A DNA stretch of 55,227 nucleotides from a virus: positions 1-55,227 of IMG/VR virus record IMGVR_UViG_3300034073_001024. One strand, written 5' to 3'. The first letter of the stretch is position 1; each line of letters begins with the position of its first letter. Shown here piece after piece: positions 47,456-55,149 of this stretch. Below the pieces are notes generated by a model that was given only the letters and a program-made list of their open reading frames with translations, did not search any database and had not been told where the DNA came from. The position numbers and the translations under genes were made by a program.

Positions 47456-49298
47456 AGCATGGCGCGAAGGGTTCCTGCATGGCTTGCGACCCGAGGAACC
47501 GCTGACCGTATCGCAGTGGGCGGATAAGTATCGCAAGCTAAGCAGCAAGGCAAGCGCTGAACCGGGACCGTGGCGCACCAGCCGTACGCCGTATCTGCGT
47601 GAACCGATGGATTGCTTGAGCAGCGACAGCCCAATTCAGCGTGTTGTGATGATGTTTGCGGCCCAGACCGGCAAAACTGAAGCAGGGAGCAATTGGCTTG
47701 GTTATGTCATTGATCATGCCCCTGGCCCGATGCTATGCGTTCAGCCAACAGTGGAAATGGCAAAACGCCTTAGCAAGCAACGACTAGAAAGCATGATCAC
47801 TGAAACGCCATGCTTGTCCGACAAGATTGCGCCACCACGCAGCAGGGACAGCGGAAACACAATGTTCAGTAAGGAGTTTCCAGGCGGGATCATGCTGCTC
47901 ACCGGCGCCAATAGCGCTACGGGTTTGCGTTCTGCACCGTGCCGTTATTTGTTTGCTGATGAGGTTGATGCATTTCCAAGTGATGTTGACGGTGAAGGCG
48001 ACCCGGTAGCACTGGCCGAACGCCGTACGACAACATTTGCAAGGCGGAAGATACTGCTTACCAGTACGCCAACTGTAAAAGACTTCAGTCGCATTGAAGC
48101 CGAATACGACCGCAGTGACCAGCGGCGTTATTTTGTGCCGTGCCCATCATGCGGCGAGATGCAATGGTTGAAATGGCAACAGTTGAAATGGACTGAAGGT
48201 AAGCCGAGCAGTGTGCGGTATCAATGTGAGCATTGCGGCGAACGATTTGAGGAGGTGAATAAACCGCGAATGCTGGCGAATGGCGAATGGCGCGCTACAG
48301 CACCAAGTGACGGCAAGACCGCTGGCTTCCATTTAAGCGGCCTTTATAGCCCACTTGGATGGTGCAGCTGGGAGCAGCTGGTGGATGACTTCTTGCGCGC
48401 TAAAGGCGATGCACCAGCGCTTAAAGCGTTTGTCAATACAAGACTGAGCGAAACATGGCAAGAGGATTATGCGGCATCTGTCAGCGCCGATGGATTGATG
48501 GCCAAACGATTGGCGTATGAACCCGCTACCTGCCCTGATGGAGTGGTGCTGCTCACCAGCGGCGTTGACGTGCAGGACAACCGATTGGCAGTCAGTGTAT
48601 GGGGATGGAGCGAAGGCGAAACGGGCTGGTTGATTTGGCACCAAGAGTTAATGGGCGATCCAACGCAAGGTGAAGTGTGGCAGCAATTGGATCAGGTGCT
48701 GGCAACGGAATGGGCAGCGCCAAATGGTAAACATCTGAAGATTACGCAGATGGCAATTGACAGCGGCGGCCATTGTACGCATGAGGTTTACAACTATGCG
48801 CGTGAACGTACAGCCAGCGGAGTTGTGGTGATCAAGGGCAGCAGCCGCCGCAATAGTGCAGCGGTCGGCAAGGGCAGCAAGGTGGACGTGAATTGGAAAG
48901 GTCGTGTACTTAAAAAGGGCGTGACGTTGTATATGCTCGGCACTGACACGATCAAGACGACACTGTTCGGCCGAATGAAGCACGACGATGGACCAAGCCA
49001 ACTGCGGTTTGGTATGGCAGCGGATGAGGAGTATTTCAGGCAACTCACAGCTGAACGGCAAACGCTGCGCTACCACCGCGGATTTCCGATTCGTGAGTGG
49101 ACAAAGAAATCTGGCGACCGCAATGAGGCGCTGGACTGTGCGGTGTATGCCTATGCGGCGATGTTGATCTTCAGCCGTAAGATGAACCGTGCAACGATGT
49201 GGGAACAGCTGCGCCGTCAGATGGAAGACGGTAAACCAGCACCACGGCGCCGTACGCAGCAACCACAAGCCGCCAGCGGCTTCGTCACCAATTGGTAG
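47448..49298 (+). CDS. terL: Terminase large subunit, lambda gpA family
   Basis: 616 aa from ATG 47448. ATPase motifs FAAQTGKTEAGSNWLGY (Walker A-like) and RYLFADEVDAFPSD (Walker B), a zinc ribbon CPSCGEMQW...CEHCGERF, and nuclease residues in TSGVDVQDNRLAVSVWGW. The gpA family makes staggered cuts at cos and packs DNA into proheads. Overlaps the small subunit by 8 bases. Confidence 0.95.
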   Translation: MSEAWREGFLHGLRPEEPLTVSQWADKYRKLSSKASAEPGPWRTSRTPYLREPMDCLSSDSPIQRVVMMFAAQTGKTEAGSNWLGYVIDHAPGPMLCVQPTVEMAKRLSKQRLESMITETPCLSDKIAPPRSRDSGNTMFSKEFPGGIMLLTGANSATGLRSAPCRYLFADEVDAFPSDVDGEGDPVALAERRTTTFARRKILLTSTPTVKDFSRIEAEYDRSDQRRYFVPCPSCGEMQWLKWQQLKWTEGKPSSVRYQCEHCGERFEEVNKPRMLANGEWRATAPSDGKTAGFHLSGLYSPLGWCSWEQLVDDFLRAKGDAPALKAFVNTRLSETWQEDYAASVSADGLMAKRLAYEPATCPDGVVLLTSGVDVQDNRLAVSVWGWSEGETGWLIWHQELMGDPTQGEVWQQLDQVLATEWAAPNGKHLKITQMAIDSGGHCTHEVYNYARERTASGVVVIKGSSRRNSAAVGKGSKVDVNWKGRVLKKGVTLYMLGTDTIKTTLFGRMKHDDGPSQLRFGMAADEEYFRQLTAERQTLRYHRGFPIREWTKKSGDRNEALDCAVYAYAAMLIFSRKMNRATMWEQLRRQMEDGKPAPRRRTQQPQAASGFVTNW

Positions 49299-49302
49299 CG
49301 TT

Positions 49303-49308
49303 TAGACT
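49303..49308 (+). promoter_or_regulatory. TAGACT hexamer, candidate late -10 element
   Basis: Located just after the large terminase stop and before the gpW-like gene, in the same relation to gene ends as the other copies. If active, the transcript would start near 49315, and a GTG at 49331 would then be a possible start. Confidence 0.25.
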
Positions 49309-49309
49309 G

Positions 49310-49903
49310 TTGATAACAACAGGCACCGCCGTGATTGCGCCGCCTTCAAAAATCAGGGCAGGCGATACCGTGCGGTGGCGTGCGGATGAAACTGTTGATA
49401 ATCTCGGCAATGCTGTCACCAGCACCAACTGGAGCCTGCAGTATTTCTTCCGCAGTAACACCGCAGGGGAAGGTGCGACTATAACTGCCACTGCTGCGGC
49501 AACAGGATGGGAGGCGGCGATACCTGCTGCCACCAGCGCTGCATTTGATGCTGGGCAGTGGTTTTGGCAGGCAATTGCCACTAGCGGCGACGATCGCCTT
49601 ACGCTCGGCGCTGGGCAGATCACGGTGCTGGCGGCACTGGATTACGCTGGTACGCCAGATGCGTTTGATGGCCGCACACAAGCTGAGCAAGACTTGGCGG
49701 CAGTGCAGGCTGCAATCCGTGCATTGATCAGCGGCGGTGGCGTCAAGGAATACACCATTGGCAGTCGAAGCATCAAGAAATATGAGCTGAAGGATCTTGT
49801 GGTGATTGAAAGCCAGCTGAAGGCGCAAGTCAAACGTGAACAAGCGGCGCAGCTGATGGCAAATGGACTTGGCAACCCTCATAACTTGTTTGTAAGATTC
49901 TGA
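49310..49903 (+). CDS. Head-tail joining protein, gpW-like C-terminus
   Basis: About 197 aa; the start is uncertain (TTG 49292, TTG 49310 or GTG 49331, no ATG available). The N-terminal 120 residues form a beta domain (AGDTVRWRADETVDNLGNAV, LQYFFRSNTAGEGATI). The last 70 residues (AVQAAIRALISGGGVKEYTI, GSRSIKKYELKDLVVIESQL) match lambda gpW, which closes the portal. Position between terminase and portal agrees. Confidence 0.7.
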   Translation: MITTGTAVIAPPSKIRAGDTVRWRADETVDNLGNAVTSTNWSLQYFFRSNTAGEGATITATAAATGWEAAIPAATSAAFDAGQWFWQAIATSGDDRLTLGAGQITVLAALDYAGTPDAFDGRTQAEQDLAAVQAAIRALISGGGVKEYTIGSRSIKKYELKDLVVIESQLKAQVKREQAAQLMANGLGNPHNLFVRF

Positions 49904-49904
49904 T

Positions 49905-51431
49905 ATGGGACTCCGCACGCGACTGTTTAAGGCACTGGGCTTTGAGCCAATCCGCAGGCAGCGGCGCGCGTATCAAGGTGCACGCGTCAGTCGGCTGACC
50001 GCTGATTGGGTCACCAGTGGCACCAGCGCTGATGCGGAGATCAAGTCAAGCATTAAGACACTGCGCAACCGCGCAAGACAGCTGTGCAGGGACAATGATT
50101 ACGCCCGCCAAGCATTACGCAGCATTCAGAATAATGTGATCGGCCAAGGCATCAAGCACCAACCGCAGGTGCGGATGCAACGCGGTGGTAAGTTGGATGA
50201 AGCGCTCAATGCGCGCATCACTGATGCATGGCGCAAGTGGAGCCACAAGAGCCGGTGTGATGTACGCGGGATTCTTGGCTTCCATGATATGGAACGCCTG
50301 CTGTGCCGCAGCCTGGCGGAGTCTGGCGAGGTATTTGTACGACTGATCCGCAGGCCATTTGGCGATTCACGCGTGCCATTTGCACTGCAGGTGCTTGAGG
50401 CTGATTATTTAATCGATGATGATGTGCCGATGGCAGCAGCTGGTAATACAGTGCGTATGGGCATTGAAGTAGATGAATTTGAGCGGCCTGCTGCTTACCA
50501 CTTTTATACAACCCACCCCGGCGACACCCACCAAGGCTATCAACGCAATAATCGCAACCGCATTCGTGTGCCGGCCGAGGATGTTATCCACTTGTTCCTA
50601 CCCGAACGTCCTGGGCAGTCGCGCGGTGTGACGTGGTTTGCGTCGGCTTTGATGCGGCTGCACATGCTGCAGGGTTACGAGGAAGCCGAGGTAGTGCGCG
50701 CTCGCGCCAGTAGTGCACTGATGGGTTTCATCCAATCACCCGAAGGTGAACTGGTTGGTGATGAGGTATATGAAGGTGACCGCGTTAGTGAGTTTACGCC
50801 TGGTGTATTCAAGTACCTTGCACCTGGTGAATCTGTCACAGTACCGGATCTCAACGCACCAGACGGGCAACTGGAACCGTTCACGCGATCAATGTTGCGC
50901 GCTGTTGCAGCTGGCATTGGCACCAGCTTTGAAAGCATCAGCAAGAACTTCTCCGAAAGTAACTACAGCAGCAGCCGACTCAGCCTGCTTGAGGAGCGTG
51001 ATACGTATCGGGTGCTGCAGCGGTATTTTGTTGAGAATTTCCATCAGCAAGTCTTTGAAGCATGGCTTGAGATGGCAGTGCTGAGCGGTGAACTCGACCT
51101 GCCGGGGTATGAGATGAATCCAGACCGCTACCGCGCCAGCAGATGGATACCACGCAGCTGGGAGTGGGTGGACCCGCAGAAGGAGGTCGGAGCGTATAAA
51201 GATGCTGTGCGGTGCGGGTTTAAGACACTTGGTGATGTGATCAGCGCGCAAGGCGGCGATCTTGAAGAAACACTGACTGCCAGACAGGCTGAACTTGCAA
51301 TGCTGGATGAGCGTAATATTGTGACAGATACTGACCCGAGTGAGGTGAGCGTCAATGGCTCGGCGCAGCCGGACCCTGTGCCGTTTCCTGATACGCAACC
51401 ACCGGAGGTGAGCGATGGACAGCAATCGTGA
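49905..51431 (+). CDS. Portal protein, lambda gpB family
   Basis: 508 aa. RARQLCRDNDYARQALRSIQ, NVIGQGI, LAESGEVFVRLIRRPF, DVIHLFLPERPGQSRGVTWF, GTSFESISKNFSESNYSSSR. These are the conserved blocks of lambda-type portals, the dodecameric ring through which DNA is packed. The C-terminal about 60 residues are acidic and Pro-rich. Overlaps the next gene by 17 bases. Confidence 0.92.
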   Translation: MGLRTRLFKALGFEPIRRQRRAYQGARVSRLTADWVTSGTSADAEIKSSIKTLRNRARQLCRDNDYARQALRSIQNNVIGQGIKHQPQVRMQRGGKLDEALNARITDAWRKWSHKSRCDVRGILGFHDMERLLCRSLAESGEVFVRLIRRPFGDSRVPFALQVLEADYLIDDDVPMAAAGNTVRMGIEVDEFERPAAYHFYTTHPGDTHQGYQRNNRNRIRVPAEDVIHLFLPERPGQSRGVTWFASALMRLHMLQGYEEAEVVRARASSALMGFIQSPEGELVGDEVYEGDRVSEFTPGVFKYLAPGESVTVPDLNAPDGQLEPFTRSMLRAVAAGIGTSFESISKNFSESNYSSSRLSLLEERDTYRVLQRYFVENFHQQVFEAWLEMAVLSGELDLPGYEMNPDRYRASRWIPRSWEWVDPQKEVGAYKDAVRCGFKTLGDVISAQGGDLEETLTARQAELAMLDERNIVTDTDPSEVSVNGSAQPDPVPFPDTQPPEVSDGQQS

Positions 51432-53979
51432 ATTGACGCCTGACTTAAGTGCAACACAAGCACTCGTGTATGAGGCGCTTGAAGATGTAACCGATGACAT
51501 CGGTCAGTTTGGGCAAGATGCCGGCCCGCATGGCGCGCATTATATGGATGCAAGTCCATTCGCCGATAAGGGTGTGGTGTGCTCAAATTGTGCGTTTTAC
51601 GCCGGACCGCGTGCGTGTGAAATCGTCAGCGGCGACATCGCACCGGAAGGCATTTGTAAGTTCTGGATCATCCCGGAACGGCTGATGATTGAATCACCGG
51701 AGGCTGCAACCGGCCGGCCGTATCCAAATGAACATGCCGCACGGCTGAAAGATCCAGCGCAGTATGACCGCTTGCGGCGACGCAACGATGCTGGCGGCAA
51801 AGGCGTTGACTTTATCTTTGGCATCAAGGCCGGCCAGCCGGTTGAATTGCAAGCTGTTCGATTCCGCTCTGCGCAGTTCACTGCAGCCGAGGCACGCAAA
51901 TGGCTGAGTGATCGTGATTACAGCCCAATTGAGTTTGAAGAAGCTACGGGTGATCGTAGACTTGTGGAAAATGTAAGCAGACAAATGGAGGCCGGTGATT
52001 TTGTCGAATGGGATTCATCTGGTGGTATGGCACGCGGCCGGATTGATCGCATCGTGACGGAGGGCAGCATTGATGTACCGGGATCCAGCGTAACGATCAA
52101 CGCTAGCGAAGATGATCCTGCTGCATTGATCACGGTGTACCAGGAATCTGACAACGGGTGGGAAGCTTCTGATGTAAAGGTTGGCCATCGCGTATCAACG
52201 CTGAAAAAGATCCCAGCGCTGCGTTTCATGGAAGGCAAGCGGTATCACCGCAGCGAGGCAACGCGGTTTGATGCGGTCGAGGATCGAATTTACGAATTTC
52301 CATTCAGCTCTGAATATCCCGTGCAGCGGTACTTCGGCAATGAAGTGCTGAACCATGATGCACAAGCTGCTGATCTTAGCCGCTTGAATGATGGTGCACC
52401 GCTGCTGTTTAACCATGATCCCGATAAGGTGATTGGTGTTGTTGAGCGCGCGTATATTGATGACAAGAAACGTCGCGGTTACGCGCGTGTGCGGTTCAGC
52501 CGCAATGCATTTGCGCAGGAAATCCTGAGCGATGTTAAGGATGGCATTCTCAGGAATGTCTCCTTTGGTTATTCCATCGACAAGATGGAAGAACGCAGCG
52601 GTGATTTTATTGCTACTGCGTGGTCACCTTTTGAGGTGTCGCTGGTTTCAATCCCGGCCGATCCGGGTGTCGGAATCGGCCGGTCTCTTGAGACCGAACA
52701 AGCTGCTCCGGCAGCACCAAACCCTGATCCCATTTCTGAAATGGAAAACGCTACCCCTGATCTGGCGGTGGTGCGAGCCGAAGCCGCTGAGGCCGAACGC
52801 TCCCGCATCGCTGGTATCAATGCACTGTGCGATAAGCACAACATGGCTGATCTTGGCCGCCAGCTGATTGAATCCGGCCGTTCAATCGATGAGGCTCGCG
52901 CGGCAGTTCTGGAGCAAATCTCTGCCAAACCCATGGAACAGATCAAGACTGCCGACATCACCTCTAACGATGTTGGCCTTTCCGATAAGGAAACCCGTTC
53001 GTTCAGCTTCGCTCGTGCGCTGAACTATCTGGCTAACCCCAGTGATGCTAATGCACGCCGCGCCGCTGAATTTGAGATTGAAGTCGGCAAGGCTGCTGCT
53101 CAAAAATACGAGCGCTCCTCGAATGGCATCGTGATCCCTAACGAGGTGCTGCGTCGTGATCTGGTGGTTGGTACGCCGACCGCTGGCGGCAACCTTGTGG
53201 CTGATGAACTGCTCGCTGGTAGCTTCATCGACCTGCTGCGCAACCGCCTGGCGCTGGCCCAGGCTGGAGTGACCATGCTGACCGGCCTGCAAGGCAACAT
53301 CAGCATCCCCCGTCAGACTTCTGCCGCTACTGCTTACTGGGTTGGTGAAAACACTTCCCCGACCGAAAGCCAGCAGGCGATCGACCAGGTGAACATGACG
53401 CCAAAGACTGTGGGCGCCTATGTGGATTACAGCCGTCGACTGCTGCTGCAGTCCAGCATCGACGTGGAAGGCATGATCCGCAGTGATCTTGCTCGCGTGA
53501 TTGCTCTTGAACTTGACCGCGCTGCGATCTACGGCACTGGCTCCAGCAATCAACCGCTTGGACTTGCCAATACCACCGGCATCGGCAGCCAGACCATTAC
53601 CAGCTTCGGCACCTTTGCTGAATATATCGGCATGGAAACCGATGTGGCAGCCGCTAATGCCGATGCTGGCAGCCTGCGTTATATCATCAACGCATCCGCC
53701 CGCGGTGCACTGAAGAGCACCGAGAAAGCTGCCAACACCGGCATGTTTGTGTTTGAGGATGGTGAAATCAATGGCTACCCTGCCATTGTTTCCAACCAGC
53801 TGCAGAACAATGATGCCCTGTTTGGCGACTTCTCCATGCTGATCATGGGCATGTGGTCGGGCCTGGATCTGACCGTTGATCCGTATGCTGGCGCTACCGC
53901 CGGCACCGTCCGCGTGATTGCTCTGCAGGATGTGGATGTTGCCGTGAAGCAACCTAGCGCCTTCTGCCTGGGCACCTGA
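51415..53979 (+). CDS. Fused HiPIP-like/XkdF-like/Tudor-like domains, prohead protease and major capsid protein
   Basis: 854 aa in one chain. Cys56, 59, 68 and 81 (CSNCAFYAGPRAC...C) have HiPIP-like spacing. Residues 100-185 (YPNEHAARLKDPAQYDRL) resemble XkdF-type phage proteins; 193-263 (GDFVEWDSSGGMARGRIDRI) a Tudor-like DUF2945 fold. A prohead protease (about 282-420) has His in LFNHDPDKVIGVV and Ser in NVSFGYSIDKM. A helical delta-like linker (430-510) leads to an HK97 capsid protein (FARALNYLANPSDANARRAA, IPNEVLRRDLVVGTPTAGGN). The protease would cut itself away during maturation. Confidence 0.9.
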   Translation: MDSNRELTPDLSATQALVYEALEDVTDDIGQFGQDAGPHGAHYMDASPFADKGVVCSNCAFYAGPRACEIVSGDIAPEGICKFWIIPERLMIESPEAATGRPYPNEHAARLKDPAQYDRLRRRNDAGGKGVDFIFGIKAGQPVELQAVRFRSAQFTAAEARKWLSDRDYSPIEFEEATGDRRLVENVSRQMEAGDFVEWDSSGGMARGRIDRIVTEGSIDVPGSSVTINASEDDPAALITVYQESDNGWEASDVKVGHRVSTLKKIPALRFMEGKRYHRSEATRFDAVEDRIYEFPFSSEYPVQRYFGNEVLNHDAQAADLSRLNDGAPLLFNHDPDKVIGVVERAYIDDKKRRGYARVRFSRNAFAQEILSDVKDGILRNVSFGYSIDKMEERSGDFIATAWSPFEVSLVSIPADPGVGIGRSLETEQAAPAAPNPDPISEMENATPDLAVVRAEAAEAERSRIAGINALCDKHNMADLGRQLIESGRSIDEARAAVLEQISAKPMEQIKTADITSNDVGLSDKETRSFSFARALNYLANPSDANARRAAEFEIEVGKAAAQKYERSSNGIVIPNEVLRRDLVVGTPTAGGNLVADELLAGSFIDLLRNRLALAQAGVTMLTGLQGNISIPRQTSAATAYWVGENTSPTESQQAIDQVNMTPKTVGAYVDYSRRLLLQSSIDVEGMIRSDLARVIALELDRAAIYGTGSSNQPLGLANTTGIGSQTITSFGTFAEYIGMETDVAAANADAGSLRYIINASARGALKSTEKAANTGMFVFEDGEINGYPAIVSNQLQNNDALFGDFSMLIMGMWSGLDLTVDPYAGATAGTVRVIALQDVDVAVKQPSAFCLGT

Positions 53980-53981
53980 TC

Positions 53982-54200
53982 ATGAAGGTTGAGATCCTGC
54001 GACCCGTCATGATCTCAGGGGAGCCGGTTTCGGCCGGCTCTTTCGTTGAGGTCAGCCAAGCTGACGGCAATTTGTTGATCGGCAGCCATAAGGCTATTGC
54101 CGTTGCTGCTAAACCTGTCCCTGTTGAGGTGACAGAAGAACCGAAGCCAAAGCGTCGCGCGAAGGCTGCGGTTGAATGCACACTTCCCAGTGAGGATTGA
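53982..54200 (+). CDS. Small head-region protein (72 aa)
   Basis: KVEILRPVMISGEPVSAGSF, VEVSQADGNLLIGSHKAIAV then a basic tail (EEPKPKRRAKAA). Small proteins of this KV.ILRPV...G....G..VE type follow capsid genes in many phages (gpFI position). Role unknown, possibly DNA packaging. Confidence 0.65.
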   Translation: MKVEILRPVMISGEPVSAGSFVEVSQADGNLLIGSHKAIAVAAKPVPVEVTEEPKPKRRAKAAVECTLPSED

Positions 54201-54202
54201 TC

Positions 54203-54583
54203 ATGGCAATTCCTCAGCAAGGCTTAGAAAAGCTTGATTTGATCGCCGGCCATCCTACTGCCACTCGCACTGCTACTGGTCAAACCAGTGGCATTGATCT
54301 GCGGTTGTATGACGGTGATGTGATGCTCCTGCTGGATTCTGCGGCCGGCACCGGCACCAGCCCAACGCTGGATGTAACTATCGAGGATTCTGCTGATAAC
54401 AGCAGCTTTGCTGCGATCAGCGGCGCTGCTTTTGCGCAGGTTGGCGCCGCAGCATCAGCGCAGAAGTTGGTGATTAGCAAGGACAGCGCACGTCGCTATG
54501 TGCGGATCAAGTACACCATCGGCGGCACCACGCCAAGTTTTACCTTTTCCGTAAATGCCTTCGGCGCACGGAAGTACGGCTAG
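54203..54583 (+). CDS. Capsid decoration / head structural protein
   Basis: 126 aa from ATG 54203. VMLLLDSAAGTGTSPTLDVT, IEDSADNSSFAAISGAAFAQ, RRYVRIKYTIGGTTPSFTFS. A beta-sandwich with the LDxxxGTGxSPTLDVxIxDSADxSxF pattern seen directly after many HK97-type capsid genes. Likely binds the outer capsid surface. Confidence 0.65.
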   Translation: MAIPQQGLEKLDLIAGHPTATRTATGQTSGIDLRLYDGDVMLLLDSAAGTGTSPTLDVTIEDSADNSSFAAISGAAFAQVGAAASAQKLVISKDSARRYVRIKYTIGGTTPSFTFSVNAFGARKYG

Positions 54584-54586
54584 ACT
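54581..54586 (+). promoter_or_regulatory. TAGACT hexamer, candidate late -10 element
   Basis: Starts with the stop codon of the decoration-type gene. It lies before the terminator, so a transcript from here would be cut short; activity is therefore doubtful at this copy. Confidence 0.2.
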
Positions 54587-54607
54587 GTAAGCGGTGAGGA
54601 CACTGGT

Positions 54608-54640
54608 GCCCTGGGCTATGGTGACGGCTCAGGGCTTTTT
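54608..54640 (+). terminator. Intrinsic terminator at end of head operon
   Basis: GCCCTG (54608-54613) pairs with CAGGGC (54630-54635), followed by TTTTT (54636-54640). It separates the head genes from the cyAbrB cassette. The right arm also lies in the spacer of the next promoter. Confidence 0.8.
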
Positions 54641-54650
54641 CATGTATACT
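54621..54650 (+). promoter_or_regulatory. Promoter of the cyAbrB gene
   Basis: GTGACG (54621-54626), 18 bases, TATACT (54645-54650), about 30 bases before the ATG at 54679. The -10 box is one base from consensus; the -35 box matches TTGACA in four positions. It may also serve the tail genes downstream. Confidence 0.6.
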
Positions 54651-54678
54651 TTGCTGGTCCCGTTATTTACCCTACCTA

Positions 54679-55011
54679 ATGCTCAAGGGATCTGAACTGC
54701 TCGCCAAGGTGAAGGAGCTTGGCGATGCGCCTAAGTCTGAGATGGTACGCAGCTGTGGCTATGTAAGCACCAATAAGGACGGCAGCGAGCGGCTGAATTT
54801 CACTGCGTTCTATGAAGCACTGCTGCAAGCCGAGGGGGTTGAACTGACCAGCGGTAAGAAGCCTGGCCGCAAGTTGCCGTATCGCGCGAAGGTGCAATTT
54901 AACGGTGCACTGCAAGTTGGTGAAGCGTACCTTAAGCAGATAGGTGCTGCGCCTGGCGCTGAGTTTGAGATCAAAGTGAGCCGGAACAGTATTACGCTGA
55001 CTGCCGCATAG
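54679..55011 (+). CDS. Cyanobacterial AbrB-like transcription regulator (cyAbrB)
   Basis: 110 aa. GSELLAKVKELGDAPKSEMV, RSCGYVSTNKDGSERLNFTA, FYEALLQAEGVEL, then KPGRKLPYRAKVQFNGALQV, GEAYLKQIGAAPGAEFEIKV. These match cyanobacterial AbrB along the whole length: CGY, RLN.T.FY.A.L.A.G and the C-terminal swapped-hairpin part with G.YLKQ.G...G.EFEIK. Host cyAbrBs control carbon/nitrogen balance and other genes. It stands alone between head and tail blocks with its own terminator and promoter. Confidence 0.9.
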   Translation: MLKGSELLAKVKELGDAPKSEMVRSCGYVSTNKDGSERLNFTAFYEALLQAEGVELTSGKKPGRKLPYRAKVQFNGALQVGEAYLKQIGAAPGAEFEIKVSRNSITLTAA

Positions 55012-55014
55012 ACT
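55009..55014 (+). promoter_or_regulatory. TAGACT hexamer, candidate late -10 element
   Basis: Begins with the stop codon of cyAbrB. Together with the copy at 54 (also at 55154) it could supply transcription of the tail block. Confidence 0.25.
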
Positions 55015-55030
55015 GCAACGACCGCCGCTC

Positions 55031-55046
55031 TGCCTCATCTGAGGCA
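55031..55046. terminator. Short hairpin after cyAbrB
   Basis: TGCCTC and GAGGCA form a 6-bp stem with an ATCT loop. No T-run follows, so it is a weak terminator or an RNA-stabilising hairpin. Confidence 0.4.
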
Positions 55047-55074
55047 TCGGATCTCGCCGGACTGATCACCCGGC

Positions 55075-55149
55075 CACCCAGTCCGAGCCAATGGATAGGA
55101 CGGCTTCTGCTGCTGCAGGGCGATGCGGGTTCGATTCCCGCCTGGGTGC
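55075..55149 (+). tRNA. Degenerate tRNA-Arg(UCU)-like element across the circle junction
   Basis: 75 bases, the length of a tRNA without CCA. The acceptor stem is perfect (CACCCAG/CTGGGTG) and the T arm is perfect (GCGGG-TTCGATT-CCCGC) and directly adjoins it. The D region holds the tRNA-Arg-like AATGGATAGGAC. The anticodon stem does not pair properly around CTTCTGC, and the D stem is disturbed. It may be a decayed tRNA, a tRNA mimic, or a relic attachment site. No CCA is encoded. Confidence 0.4.
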
